Source: Artocarpus heterophyllus (taxonomy: Eukaryota > Streptophyta > Magnoliopsida > Rosales > Moraceae). From it: a stretch of DNA of 64,000 bases. The notes under the pieces were generated by a model. The model made no database searches, was not told where the DNA came from, and saw nothing but the letters and a program-made list of their open reading frames with translations. Below, piece by piece: positions 47,640 through 60,189 of the stretch. The stretch covers positions 10,533,903 through 10,597,902 of the forward strand of contig CM046332.1 of assembly GCA_025403435.1 (NCBI GenBank), written 5' to 3'. The position numbers and the translations under genes are program-made. Each line of letters starts with the position of its first letter. Within the stretch, counting starts at the first letter, position 1.

Positions 47640-49898
47640 CAGGGTTAGCCGTTGAGGAATCAAGGCTAACCCAGCTTCAAATGGTGCTGTAGAAGCCTCA
47701 AGAAGTTCAAAAGCTGATAGGGTGTGTTGCTACTCTCAACCGCTTCATTTCAAGGGTGACTAATAAATGCGTTCCATTTTTTTGATGTTTTGAAGAAACC
47801 ATTTGTATTGATGGCGGAATGTGATGAGGCATTTAGGTGCCTGAAAAAATATCTTGGGAAACTCCTATTGCTTTTAAAGACTCTATCGGAAAAGACCATT
47901 TACATTTTTAGCTGTTTCACTCCATGCTCCAAGCTTAATTCTTATAAGAGTGGAGAAGAAAGCTCAGCTCCTAGTTTACTATGCAACTAAGCATTTCTTG
48001 ATGCGTAAACAAGATATTCAGAGATGGAGAAACTTTTGCTTGCTTTGTTATGTCGGTCATGAAGTTAAAGAGATATTTCTTGGAGCATAAGGTGGTCGTT
48101 TTAACCAACTATCCTTTAAGGCAAGCTCTTCAAAAGCTAAAGACATCAGGTAGCCCACTAAAATGGTCCGTTAAGATAAGTCAGTTTGACAAGGACAACA
48201 AGCGTCGTATGACTATCAAGGGACATGCCTTGGCAGACTTTGTTGTTGAATCTATAGCTTGACCAGGGGAAATAAAGACACAAGCTAGGGTGGAACAGTC
48301 TTAGTGGAAGCTGTATGTCAATGGATCATAGAATGGGTATGGCTTAGGAGTAGGCGTAATGTAGGTGAGCCCTGTGAATCAAAAGATCCCAACAGCAGTG
48401 AGGTTTAAGCTCAAGGCATCAAATAATGAGGCTGAATATGAGGCAATTCTAGTAGGACTTTGCCTCACTTGTCATCTAAAAGTCGATCCGTTAGAGGTCT
48501 AAAGTGACTCTTAGCTGGTTGTAAACCAAATTTTAGATGAGCACAAGGCCAAGGACAGGGTAATACTAAAATATCTACAAAAGATAAAAGAAAAGCTTTA
48601 AAAGTTTCAATGTTGCAAGATCAAGCAAACACCATGCTCCAAGAACAGCAATGTTGATGCTTTAGTTTGCCTCGCCACGTCGAAAGATTTAGAGCTACTT
48701 AGAGTGGCATCCATCGAGATCATATAGGTGCCGATCATAGAGGAGGAAATAGAAGCAACAATGGCAATTGCTCAAGGAAATAATTGGATGACCTCAATTG
48801 TGAAGTATCTATTTAACGGTGAACTTCCAGCTAATCCAAATAACGCCAAAAAAACTTGTTATCGATCGCGCTTTATTTGCAACATGATGGGTATCCCATC
48901 GACAGGGTAACTTTGCACCTCTCCTTTGTTGGCCTTGACAAGGATGAAGGACAGAAGATTTTGAAGGAGATACACAAAGGGTTATGTGGGAACTATTCTA
49001 AGGGGCGGTCTTTAGGCCATAAGATGCTGAGTAGGGGTATTATTGGCCAAACCTGAAAAAGGATGTGGTGGAATATGTACGCAAATGTGACAAATGTCAG
49101 TGACATGGCATTTTGCTAATGTCTCACCCTAAGATTCTTAAATTGATCATAAACCCATGGCCATTTGAGAAATAAGGAATCAATATTATTAGTCCTTTTA
49201 TCATTGCACCTGAAGGTTTTAAGTTTGCCATCATGGCAGTCGACTATTACACGAAATGGGCTAAGGCAAAGGCATTCACAAGCATCACTAAGGCCAATTG
49301 CATCAGTTTCATTTAGTCACATTATGTCTGCGGCTTGGTGTCCCACATTCGTTTGTCTCTGACAATGGCAAATAGCTCGAAAATGCCGAAACAAAATTAT
49401 CAACCTTAAGGGAAGATGGGCCGAGGAATTATCAAAGGTATTATGGGCTTACAAGATGACCAGTGAAATCACCACAAGTGAGACATTGTTTTCCTTGACT
49501 TATGGTGTTGAGGCAATTTTTCCAGTCAAAATCATTATGCCCACTAGCTGAGTTGTCGGATATGATGAAGGGGCAAATGTGCAGTTAATGGATGTAGAGC
49601 TCGACCTGATTGAGGAGTGAAGGATTGACTTGCAGATATATCTCACTGCTTATCAATAGAAAACGACGAGATATTATAATAAGAAGGCTAGAGCAAGAAG
49701 GATTGTTGTTAATGACTTAGTCCTTAGAAGGGTGACTCCAAGCACAAAGTTGAGAAATATCGGTTCCCTCAATCCAAATTGGGAAGGGCCTATAGGGTTC
49801 AAGACATCATTAGACCAAGGACTTATGTGCTAGAGTCTATGGCAGGTAGATGTGTGGAGCACTTATGGAATGCCGAGCATTCACGTCCTTACTATTAG
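47640..49898 (+). pseudogene. Tat-B pol remnant (RT end to integrase)
   Basis: Broken frames in order. Reverse transcriptase end and connection (ATLNRFISR, FFDVLKKPFVLMAECDEAF) lie at 47720-47890. RNase H is at 48050-48262 (VVVLTNYPLRQALQK, KGHALADFVVESIA). Archaeal-type RNase H follows at 48290-48700 (LYVNGS, ASNNEAEYEAILVGL with its catalytic Glu, NVDALVCLATS). The integrase finger VRKCDKCQ is near 49080, the core MAVDYYTKWAKAKAFT near 49235 and a C-terminal LVLRRVTPST near 49720, ending HSRPYY then TAG at 49896-49898. The DDE core is incomplete because of frameshifts. Not functional. Confidence 0.8.
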
Positions 49899-50333
49899 TA
49901 GTTTGTTGAAGTTGTTTTTTAAATTCATTTTTACTAGTTCATTTCATGTTGGACTTATGATGTGTCGCCCCCAAACGTTTCAAGTTAACAAAATAAAACT
50001 CCAAAGGAGTTATTTTCATTCCAATTATTTCTCTAAATTATTTATAACTTCATTATCTAATGTTCAAAGTCACAATATCAAAATAGAGTCAAAGACTCGA
50101 CGTTTGACATGGGCGGTAGTGGAGCTAGAAGACTAAAGACCTACCTACAAAAGCTCTCCCTACGAAAGCCTTCCCCCTTTTCCTGCGTGTTTTACAAATT
50201 AATTATTATTTTACTTGGCAAATTTTGAAAGAAATTTATTTAGGTAATATCCACGCGTAATAAAACAAAGAAGAAGAGTTGGAAAAATGAAAAATACTCA
50301 TTAATGTTTCTACATAAAAAAATAAAATCCCAT
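49899..50333 (+). other. Tat-B spacer between integrase and antisense gene
   Basis: Separates two convergent genes. No coding sequence; equivalent to 10732-11271 in Tat-A. Confidence 0.6.
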
Positions 50334-52700
50334 TTACTGCCTATTGCTAGAAGTGTCTTCCACCTCAGTTGCAGCATTGTCATCAAGAGTTGAGGCATCA
50401 AAAGAGTAGAGAAAAGAGAGATCTCAATTCGAATGTACAGCCTGAATCTACTCGCCGGCCGACTGAAAAATAGCATATGGAGTGTTTGTGTACTCCTCAA
50501 AAGCCTAAAATTGGTCGACCGCAGTGGCAATAGTAGAGGTGATCTCCTTAGATTTCTTCTTTTCTGCCTCTTTGACTCTGGTCCTGAACTCTTCTTGTGC
50601 CTTTTTTAGCGTCTTTTTCTCCTTCTTGACCGTAGTTGCAAGATCTTCAATCTTCTATGAAAGCTCAACGCTCTTATCCTACTCAATTCGTGGGAGATTC
50701 AGGGTTTTAACACCCCTGTCCTTCGCCTCTATGGCTATCTTCTTCTTAGCATCAAGAAGAATCTTCAAGAACTTAATCTCTTTATAGAGCCCCTCAGTAT
50801 TATCAACTAGTTTCTCAATGTCCTCATGGGAGATGAGGGCCATCATGAGAGCTTGCAAAGAAAGAGGAGTTAGAAGGTTAAGGGAGAGATATGATGAAGC
50901 AAAACTAGAAGGGAGAGATAAAAAGAAAATACTCACTTTAACGTAGGAATGGATCTGCTCCCTATGGCGCTTAAGAAGCAGAGACTTCTCTATGGTAGCC
51001 CAGTCCTTGTAAAAGATGAATTCATAAATCGCCTGGAAGGCGAGGCTAAACTCCAGTGGCAAGTCGAGCATACTCCCAACTTAGGTGTCCATCACATCAT
51101 CCATGATAAAGTTGGGGTGAGGTCTTGAACTTGACTCTTTAAAAGCAGGCGAAAAGATCTCTAAAGAGGAAAAGGAGGAAGGTCAAGCACTTCAATGATT
51201 AGCCCTTTTTCTCGACGTCTGCGAAAGGAAGAGACGACATTAACTCGTTGATCTTTGATGGGTGGGACACCATCGACCTTTTTTAATCCATTTTCTAGGA
51301 TGGTTTCTTGGAAGAGTCTCCACTTGAAGACAAACCGCCACCACCAGTAGTTGGTCTTTCTTGCCGAGGGCGAGGAGCTTTAAGTTCAACATTTCTGCAT
51401 AAAGAAAAAAGAGTTAGCATCGTAACTTCATCAAAAGTTTCAGAAGTCAAACTTAAATCTAAGTCGTACACTCTTCGCTTACTCTGTAAGGAAGTCTCTC
51501 CTAGGAAAAACCAAGAAGGGATAGGAAGGAGCCCACATGCCTGCATATTCTCAACCGTGAACAAGTTGATGACCTTTCTCTACTCCTCAAGAAGCTTGGG
51601 AATATACCTAAGGCAAACTTGCTGAGTTTGAAATAGGACATGGCACTCTAAAAGTTCTAATAATTAGACAAAGGTTAGCATGAATCCTAAAAGCTTGATG
51701 GATGACTTAATGTAAAGAACGATGCCTACTAGGGATGCACAATTGGGTCTCGAGCATGTATGTTCTTTCTTCGTCCTTTGGATGAGTGTTGTAATAGCCC
51801 TTGAGAATGAAAAGCATTGAAAAGCATCTTCTTCCAATCATGATTGGAAGAAGGAAACTTTAGGGTGATTGGAATTTTGTCCTTAGCTCGATCGTAAGTA
51901 CCAGCGTAGTAATAGCCTGGTTGCTTAAGCACCTAGCTAATGCAATAGCAATAGATAAACTTGTCCAGGTGGAGGGCAGCCTTGAAGTAGATATACTATA
52001 GTATCCATTTGCAGGAGAAGATGTACTAGAAGTTTGGGGTCAACTACGTGGGTGACATTTCGAGCCTACTAGAAAGCCTTTTTATGAATGAGTGGAGAGG
52101 AAATGTTTGGCCGGCCAAGATACCTCAAGTATACATGGTAAGACAACTAGGAGGGGCGGCGTCCATGCGTTGGTGCTTGTTCGGTAGTACAAACTTGAAG
52201 TATCAGCCATCGATATGAGCCTCTATGAATACTATATGGATATCAAGAGGTCAATAGTGGGTCACAGTCGTCCTTGCTCTCTCTGATAAGATTTCTCCAC
52301 TGAACATGGCCAAAGGCGCATCCTCTCCAACAACAGTCCCATGTGACGCCTCCTTTTAGTACTATAGGTCGTTCATAACTAGCCAAGGATACTTAGGATC
52401 TAGAATTGTTGTTGCAAGTGGGATAAGAACGCTGTCCACTATCTCATCTACATTGTTAGTAGAAGGAACAGTGCTAAAGTCGTCGATATCTTTAAATATA
52501 GGGTTGTTTTCTAGTACTAAATTATTATCTCAACATTTGGGATCGATGATGTAGGCAGCATCAGCATGCACTCAGACTAAGGACTCGACCTTTTGATGAA
52601 CACCAAAAGAACAGGGGTATTAATTAGTGAAGGGTTCAATGATCGATTCATAAACCAAATAGCTGACCCATTTTTGTTATGGAGACTTAACCAAAAGAAT
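50334..52700 (-). pseudogene. Tat-B antisense extra gene
   Basis: Minus-strand gene opposite to the pol of its own element. Open parts include GYYYAGTYDRAKDKIPITL (51729-51932), ACGLLPIPSWFFLGE and a Ser/Gly-rich tail (51295-51564), and AIYEFIFYKDWATIEKS (50679-51071). The C-terminal region (about 50340-50850) is Lys/Glu-rich and likely coiled-coil. Two candidate introns have good signals: 51395-51482 (GTAAGC...TATGCAG, with TGCTAAC as a possible branch site) and 50852-50936 (GTGAGT...TTGCAAG). The second is shared with Tat-A. Ends at TAA 50334-50336. The start is not resolved. Function unknown; antisense extra genes occur in Tat-lineage elements such as Grande. Confidence 0.5.
50852..50936 (-). 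other. Candidate intron in Tat-B antisense gene
   Basis: Donor AAAGTGAGT, pyrimidine-rich tract and acceptor TTTGCAAG. Same position as 9917-9995 in Tat-A, between HS(Y)VK and the MMA(F/L)IS block. Confidence 0.55.
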
Positions 52701-53760
52701 CCCAGAAAGTTAACGTACTCCCCAAGTAACCTAAAATGCACAAAATGTTCTTAAACCTATGAGACTAAGTATATGTTTTCTTTTCCTAAGCATGTTTCTA
52801 TGTTTTATAACATTTTTTTTTTTCGCAGGAAAATCTATAAATCAAAGGCATAAACAAAATCGAAGGAAGAAGGAAGGGATGCGGGAACTCACTGCTCTGA
52901 GAAACTTGACGAAGTGATTCTTGGTATTGGAGTACTCTCTTTGGAGGTGGAAAAGCACACGTGAAAAGAGAAAATTACCGACAGAGCTTAAAGCCAAGAA
53001 TGGGGGTAAAGGAAATCCTAGGAGTTTTGGGGTGATTTAGGCAGAGTTGTAATGAGGAGTTTGAAAGGAAAAAAAAAAGAAAAGAAAAGCAGAGTTTTAA
53101 GTTAATGTTTTATATCCCTTTAGGGAACGAAATTTAAGTAATTAGATCAAGATACTGCAAGTCAAGGATCCAGGAATAAGGCAACCAAAGTCGTCATTCC
53201 TACAGCTTAGATTTTAGGTAGGAAAGTCAAAAATTAATCCAATGACTCAGATCCAACCTGCAGAAGGTGAAATGGTGTCTGACATGAAGACACGGTGGTC
53301 GTAATAGTCACTACGACTATTTGTCAACCTGAGTTGTCAGAAGTTCAAAAGGTCTAATCATTGCAAGGGTCAAAGACTTCCCCAACAAGCAATTTTAGGG
53401 CATAATGAAGCTTGACATCCAAACGATAGAAGACCAGTCAAGGCCTCGATCTTAGAAGGATGAAGAAACTTCGTGAGTCACTCCCCACTTAGGGCAATTA
53501 TTGTGGGCGATCTCAATGGCCCAAGGCCCGAAGATGAAATCATGAAAAAGCCCAATAAGGGCCCAAGTCCCAGAGACATCTCGGCGAGAAGGCGAGCCGA
53601 CCAAGCATTCCTCAGGGGTTGACATAAGTATGAGAGAACTGAAAGTCTAGCTAATATAGTGTCCCAATTTACTAAACTCATGTGAGAATTTAAATTACAC
53701 AATGAGTAACCACAAGAAATTCCAAAATCTCACAAAAACCACAAGCATCATTTGCCAAAA
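52701..53760 (+). other. Tat-B 3' region, possible LTR
   Basis: Includes a purine-rich run (53065-53092) and a GC-richer block (53150-53640) with ATGGCCCAAGGCCC-type wording often seen in Tat LTRs. A small minus-strand open frame (53478-53702) has no recognisable domain. LTR limits are not resolved. Confidence 0.35.
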
Positions 53761-53865
53761 AAAAAAAAAGCACAAGTAAAATGAAAAAAAAAAAACGAAA
53801 AACAAAACAAGGTGTTCCCCTCACCAATTAGTGTCCACTATGATACAAAATGGTATCATGGTTGG

Positions 53866-53939
53866 TATCCGCTAAAAACCAACGTTGTTGATAGCAATAC
53901 AATATCCACTAAAAACCAACATTGTTGATAGTAATATAG
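53866..53939. repeat. 37-bp tandem duplication
   Basis: Two adjacent units starting TATCCGCTAAAAACC and TATCCACTAAAAACC, 53866-53902 and 53903-53939, with few differences. Confidence 0.8.
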
Positions 53940-54829
53940 CCATCATCATTGCTAGAATATTCAAAAATCACAAATAAATTAGCTAGGATGGGGCGAGTTT
54001 TCCCATCATGTATTTGACATACTCGCAAGCACCTCATTTATATATTAGTTATTTTCACAATGAATGAATAAATCAATTGAATAATACACCTATACATGAC
54101 ATTGTGTTAAAAAACAAAATAGTTTTGAATTTTTAATATATATTACGTAATAATTATTATACTTAAAATTATAAATATTATAACACTATACATAATATAT
54201 TTAATTTCAAAATAGGATACAATTAAACGGAACAGATAAACAAAGAATAGGATTAGGGGTCTCTAAACCCGTCTCAGCCCTATTGACAGGTTAAATTTTA
54301 ACCCATTTACAATCATAACATGTTTAAACTAGGTTTTCTAGACCTATTTAAGATAGATCTCCATGGATAAATAGATTAGCATATAAAATTGTCATCCCTA
54401 TGTTATTTTCCCTATTCCCACTTATTTTATCAAAATGGAAAAATTTGCAAGTATTATATAGGTGGCAAAGAATGGATCTAACCTCTATATGGAAATTCCC
54501 ACAATTTTTATGGTGAGCTACTTGGGGAACTTTCATAAATATTATCTTTTAAGATTTATGTTTTTTTTTAATGCCACACATGTTCATTTGTGGCATAACT
54601 TAATATGTAATGTGAATGATAGTGTAGCATAAACTTCGAGACATGTGACATAATCTATTGCATAAGATTCTAAATGAAGAAGTAATTACATCATATAAGA
54701 AATTCAATAATTTTTTTCTTGTTATTAATGTTGCATTATTTCTGCTGAAATGATTTATAATTGAGTTTAGTTTTTGTGTTTGGTTGAAATGAATAGGATT
54801 TGCCATTTACGCTTATATTGGTTCGTTTA
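53940..54829. other. AT-rich intergenic DNA, nothing recognised
   Basis: No coding, RNA or transposon signature seen. A stretch at 54240-54400 (GGTCTCTAAACCCGTC and following) resembles decayed transposon text but cannot be assigned. Confidence 0.5.
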
Positions 54830-55510
54830 TAGATCTGGCAGTTTAGGCTTGGAATTTGGCTATTCCGCTCATAGATCTAGTGGTTCTACTTTGCAACCTG
54901 ACAGGTTCTAGGTTAGAGACCAGCGGATTCTTGGACAAAATCTGGTAGCTCCAATAGGTTCTGGGATGAAACTGACAAGTTCCTGTAGGTTCTGAGATGA
55001 AACATAGTGAGTTTAATGACGAAATCTACGAGGTTACAATCCTGATACCCCATGCTAACGACTGGAGGCAGTTGACGCTTCTTTGCTTCAAAGAAATTTT
55101 TTTGAAATCTAGTAGGTTCCACTTTGAAACTGACCAGATTACAATCTGGCACATGCGCCAGTGATCAAAGACTATTGGCGCTTCTTTGTTTCAAAGAAAA
55201 AATATTTTAATCTAGTAGGTTCTAACTTTAGAACCTGACAAGTTATAATTTGTCACCCCGATCTAGCGTCGGAAGGTGGGTTTCGACGATTCCATGACAA
55301 AACACAATGAGTTCCCACAAAGCCTAGTGGGCTCCAATGGATTCCGGGACAAAATCTGATAGGTTTCATATCAGCATCCCGCATGAGTGAGTTAGTGGAA
55401 GGATAACTTAGCCTTTTAATAAATCTCTAATTTCTAATAAAGGAGCAGTTTTAATAAGTGTTGCATTTAAGAGACATTCTTATAAGTTGCCTAAATCTCT
55501 TTAGAGAAAT
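54830..55510 (+). repeat. Diverged direct repeat, left copy
   Basis: Contains several units of about 100 bp with AGGTTCCACTTTGG, GGCACCC, and CTTCTTTGTTTCAAAGAAA (at 55078 and 55181). Ends in ATCCCGCATGAGTGAG followed by an AT-rich tail. The same wording recurs at 57000-57745 in the same orientation. Could be an ancient LTR pair or a segmental duplication. Confidence 0.55.
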
Positions 55511-56999
55511 TTACAAAAAATGCCCCCTAAATGACACTACCTATTAAAGGTTCTTTTACTTTTACCTTTTCAAAATTTATTCTTTTCTATTTTATTTTGT
55601 GAACTAGTACGACGTATTTCAATTTTTGCTATTGCACTTCACTCTCAAAAAGTTAGAAACCCAAATTTTCTCTCTCCTATCTTCGTATATGCCTCTCTCT
55701 TTCCTCTCTTTTTCTCTGCCTTCCCCCCTCTGTCCTCTCTTTCTCTCCACCTGCCCTACTCTTTCTCCTTCGCGTCCTCTCTGTCCTCCAAGTGCTACCC
55801 CTGACAACGATCCAACAATGTCCTTATAACGACAACTACAGCGTGACTAGACTTGACGGTGATATTGCTTGCTTAAGGTGATGGAGGCCAGCAACCTCGA
55901 CGAAGAGTGTTATGCCTTGATTTATCAGTCTCGAGGCCATGATTTCCTTTCTATTGTTTCTATCGTCAAATCTGGTCCATTTGCAGTGGAGATCCGTAGA
56001 TTAGTCCCTCACTTTGCTCTCTGGCATTTATGCTCGCAAAGTATATTCTCTTCTTATCTCCACTTTGTTTCATTAATTTAGGAGTTTTTCTTTTTCGTTA
56101 TTTTTTTCTCTGGTTTCTTTGTAACGTAGAAATTGTTAAAGAATTGTGATTGGTTGTCCTTGTTTGGCTGTGAAAGTCTAAAACAGTTGCAAAATCTTTT
56201 CTTCGGGGCAATTTTCCGAAAACTAAGTTTCAATTTAGGCATTTTTTTTTATTTTAATCGTGTTTTTTAAATCTTAGCTTAGAACATAACAACTTTTCCT
56301 CCAAGCATTTTCCGAGAAATCTATGCTTGCATAAGTTTTAAGGTCAAGGTCCTTTATTTTGAAGGGGGAGTATGTGACAATAATTTTTTGATTATCCAAA
56401 ATCAAAATGAAAAAAAAAAAAGTAGTGCACAATTAGGTAAAGAACGGTTAGTTTGATTCAATTGACAATGGAAATATTATAATGTGAAGATCTTATTCTG
56501 GTTGGTGGGACAGATAATTTGTTTGCAATTTTTTGAGTTCTTGATGGTGTTTTGTAAAATTGTTTTAGGACATCACATTTTGTTTGTGAATTTTTGCAGG
56601 CAGATATATTGTTGAGAGGGTACTATGGCTGGCCTGCTTTGCTGGTCCTTGATAAAGTTTTTCCCAAGATATTCACACTTACTAGCTCCCAAAGCAATTG
56701 CTCTTACGATTACTTAGGGTTGTTTTTTGCGTTTAATGTTGTTTTATGTTGGTTAGCTTCCACTTGATAAATACACGAGGTGCAGTTAATATTTTATTGC
56801 TCAAAATACTCGAACGTTATTCTAAATGTTGAACCGTTAGCATTTATCGAAAAAACCAATTCGAACCCAAGTGAGGTTGGGAATATCGTTGTGAGTTTGT
56901 CTAGAATTTTTGTAATCTATTTATGCGGTGTTTTCGTTGTAATCTTGTTTTCCTTTGGAATTTTTTTTTTTTAAAGAAAATATGTGGAACCTACTAAAT
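55511..56999 (+). other. Segment between direct repeats, possible gene fragment
   Basis: Holds a CT-rich, leader-like stretch (55660-55790), then an open frame 55869-56081 with an ATG at 55881 (MEASNLDEECY), an AT-rich interval, and a second short coding-like block after TTTTTGCAG near 56600 (LRGYYGWPALLVLDKV). This could be two exons of a small unidentified gene or a captured gene fragment. I do not recognise a family, and codon evidence is too short to decide. Confidence 0.25.
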
Positions 57000-57745
57000 T
57001 TCAATTCGTCAATCGGTCCCAGCAACTGGATGTGGTTGGTGCTTCATTATTTCAAAGAAAATATGTTAAAATCTAGTATGTTCCACTTTGGTACTTAACA
57101 GGTTACAATTTAACACTCTCGTTGGCGACTGGAGGCGGTTGGCACCTCTTTGTTTAAAAAAAAAAATGTTGGAATTTGGTTGGAATCTACTAGGTTATAA
57201 TCCGGCACCCGCATCGGTGACGAGAGGCAGTTGTCGCCTCTTTGCTTCAAAAAAAATTGTTGAAATATGGTAGGTTCCACCAGGTTATAATCTATCATCC
57301 TGCGTTGACAATCGAAGGTGGTTGACACTTCTTTGTTTCAAAAAATTTGTTGAAATTTGGTAGGTTCTAAAGGTATCCTGGGCTAGTGATCGTTGGCGGT
57401 TGGCGTTTCTTTGTTTCAAAGAAAATTTGTTGAAATCTGGTAAGTTCTAATTTTGGAAGCTACCAATTATGATCTAGCACTCGTGTCGGCGACCAAAGGC
57501 ACTTTATGGCAGGTTTCACGATGGATCCAGGTAGGTTTCAAGACGAACTTGGTGGGTTCCGGCAGGTTCAGAGATGGAACCCAGCAGGTTCCATTTCGGC
57601 ATCCCACATGAGCGAGTGAGAGAAAGTATAACTTAGTTTTTTAATAAATTCTTAATTTTTAATAAAATGACAGTTTTAATAAGTGGTTTGTTGGATAATA
57701 TTTTTAATAAGAATGTGCATTTGGACATTATAAGTTGTTTTTTTC
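57000..57745 (+). repeat. Diverged direct repeat, right copy
   Basis: Five degenerate units marked by the TTCTTTGTTTCAAAGAAA phrase at about 57042, 57145, 57237, 57328 and 57406 (spacing 103, 92, 91, 78). Ends in ATCCCACATGAGCGAGTGAG and an AT-rich tail like that of the left copy. Confidence 0.55.
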
Positions 57746-58799
57746 TTACTCGTACGGGCCCAGGTTTAACCATCCGGGCTGCAGTAGTAGTGCTAGTTGG
57801 ATCAGTCGGCCCACATGCTTCTCCAAAACAATTTGGGTTGCACCATGTAAAAGACGCTCTTAAGTCTCAAGCCGTCAAGCGACGACTTGAGCGGTCACAA
57901 GTTGAAAAATCCAAGTTCTGGGAAGTCAGTTGGAAAATGGATATTGACGAAATCACATCATTTTCTGCATCCTTAACAGTCAACTCTTCACGTTTGAGAT
58001 TGGGGGTTTGTGACTGAGTCTTAACTTGCCAATTGGTTCTGACTTTTTGAGACTTTGACTGGGTAAAAGGCAGCATTTTTTTCACTAAACCTTGGACAAC
58101 TTGAAAATAAACAGAGACATCTATCTTGTAATCCAAAGGAAAGGAAGTACTACTAGCACATTGACCAGGTCATCCTAAATTGTGGATTTTGAAACAGATA
58201 ATAAAAGTCAGAAATTAGGCCAAATGCTTGTTATTGCAGTAGTTGGGTATAATTTAATCCTAAAACTCATCCCCACTGAAAGTCAAAATTTAATGCTGAG
58301 CTAATATTATCAGCAACTTATTCAAATTAAAGTCGAGTGTGTGCATACATATTGTAAACAACCTTGTTTACTTTTTTTGTTTGTGCCAAAGGGATTGAAA
58401 AAAAAAAAATGGCGCTTATTGGAACGATCTTACAAGTTGGAGGAGATAAAGTATCCAGATTAAATGTTCGGGGACAAGTTGTAAAATTCTGAAAAGTTTA
58501 GGGGTGAAAATTTTAAAACCTTTTTTAATATATGGTGCTCAATATCATCAGCTTCCTAATTCCTAGTTTTCTTAAGTTGGAAAAATAATAATATCTATCG
58601 CCTATTAATGATTATGATACAACTAATAGTGGGCTGTGAATCTTATTTGCAAAACACAGATTGGACCAGCATAGTTGTTTCTTGTGATGATCATCATTAA
58701 ATTATATCTCATCAAATATTTATTGGACAACAAATTAATGACGGTATTGAGTATCAGAATATTTGTCAAAACAATTAATCCTGGAGCCGTAGTTTTCAT
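57746..58799. other. Intergenic DNA, no gene recognised
   Basis: An open frame on each strand overlaps at 57667-58136. Neither shows a family motif, and the two overlap each other. The rest is AT-rich. Confidence 0.4.
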
Positions 58800-59335
58800 A
58801 CATTATAATTTTTGTACTTTTTTAGTTATTAACACCTATCACCTTTAAATTTTAGAATCTTTTTTACTTCGTCGTTTGAACCTTAAAATTTACTATTTTG
58901 TCCTTTGAACTTTTAAAACTCCTTATGTTATCGCCTGACAAATAACCACTTTACTCCCTGAACTTTCATAACTCCTAATTTGCTTCTTGAGCTATAAAAA
59001 TCATAGCTTTACCGCTTAAATTTTTAAAGCTCCTCACTTTATTCCGTTAGCTTTAATAATCACCACTTTACCTTCTAAACTTTCAATTTTTCGTAAAAAT
59101 AGATGGAATTAAGCTCATATCCTCTAAACTTTTAAAGCTCCTCAATTTACTCCTAAACTTTAAAAATCACAATTTTGCCATATAAACTTTCAATTTTTCA
59201 TAAAAATAGACGAAATTAAGCTTACATGATTCGTATGTGGGTCACTTATAAAGGCAAAAATAAAAATTTATGAAATTTCAGGAGACAAAATGGAAAATAT
59301 TCTAAAGTTTAGGAGTTATTAGTGTTAATAATCCT
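58800..59335. repeat. Degenerate CTAAACTTT-type repeats
   Basis: Repeated phrases such as TAAACTTTCAATTTTT (59076 and 59183, 107 bp apart), CTCCTAAACTTTAAAAATC and ACTTTTAAAGCTCCTCA. Such text is common in old plant transposon ends. No coding content. Confidence 0.5.
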
Positions 59336-60184
59336 AAATTTCTTTCAAATTTACATTCATATTCAATAAAAATTACTTACACTTTTCATATTATGTCCTG
59401 TTAAAAACATATTTTTCTTTTGACTCCGCCATTGTTTACAATGAACAGGCTTGGACCGTTGGACTAGCGCCTGCCGTATGAACCATATAGTTTCACAAAT
59501 TAAAGTTGAGTGATTTATTTGCAAGCAACTTTATTTACTGTTTTGTGTTTGTGCTAGCTTAAAAAAAAAAAAAAGAAAAAGAAAAATTGAGAGAGGTGGA
59601 CAGTGGAGTTCTAGCAGCTTGGCTGGAACACTTTTAGCACATTTTGTTTGGATGGTTATTACCTTCTGCAAAGCAAGACGTTAGAAATGTAATTTCAGAG
59701 CCATTATTTTAATCTTATCCTTATCAAATAATTGATAATCTTGACCCACGTTGGCTTAAGATAAGGACGTCAACAGAGTCTACAGCATTATATTTCTCTG
59801 TCTCTCTCCCTTAACCACCCACAAAAATGAATGTTTTTCCATTATGAAAGAAATTGGACCTGAAATATGTTTCATTATTGTCTCAATGCTTAATCATTGA
59901 AGTGATTTTTATTCCATAGATTTAACCACAATTCACACCTTTTTGCTATAATATTTTCTTTCACTAAAACTTTAATTTTTGTTCTTTTTTTTTTCCCTTT
60001 CAATGTCCATATGAACCAAACAGATCATAAATACAATAGTGTTCAGTAACGTGTGTCTTTCTCTATGTTTCGGAGTCTAGAGGTCATTGTTGGTATTAAG
60101 ATGGTTTGGCGATGGTATTTGATATCATGTTTTTCCACGAACTAGCTAAATATGGCCCTGTCTCCTAATGAGTCCACTTTTTTT
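59336..60184. other. AT-rich intergenic DNA
   Basis: Contains an A-rich stretch near 59562-59586 and a T-rich stretch near 59980. Nothing else seen. Confidence 0.5.
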
Positions 60185-60189
60185 TTACA

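Larger units (their letters stand above)
47608..53500 (+). mobile_element. Second Tat element (Tat-B), 5'-truncated
   Basis: Plus-strand Ty3/gypsy element of the Tat lineage. It keeps the end of reverse transcriptase, RNase H, archaeal-type RNase H and integrase (to 49898), then a spacer and an antisense extra gene (52700 to 50334). A 3' LTR may begin near 53502 (TGTGGGCGATC after ACTTAGGGCAATTAT), but I cannot fix its ends. Base composition drops to AT-rich at about 53700. It is cut on the left at the Tekay junction. Confidence 0.7.

Noticed and set aside
38200..49898. Tat-A and Tat-B as two halves of one inverted element
   Set aside because: Both have their own RNase H, integrase and antisense gene, so they are separate copies.
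53065..53092. Purine run as Tat-B polypurine tract
   Set aside because: No TG-type LTR start follows, and LTR-like text begins further right near 53502; left unresolved.
57667..58136. Overlapping open frames of 116 and 89 residues on opposite strands
   Set aside because: No motif, no neighbours of coding type, and each explains the other as a shadow.
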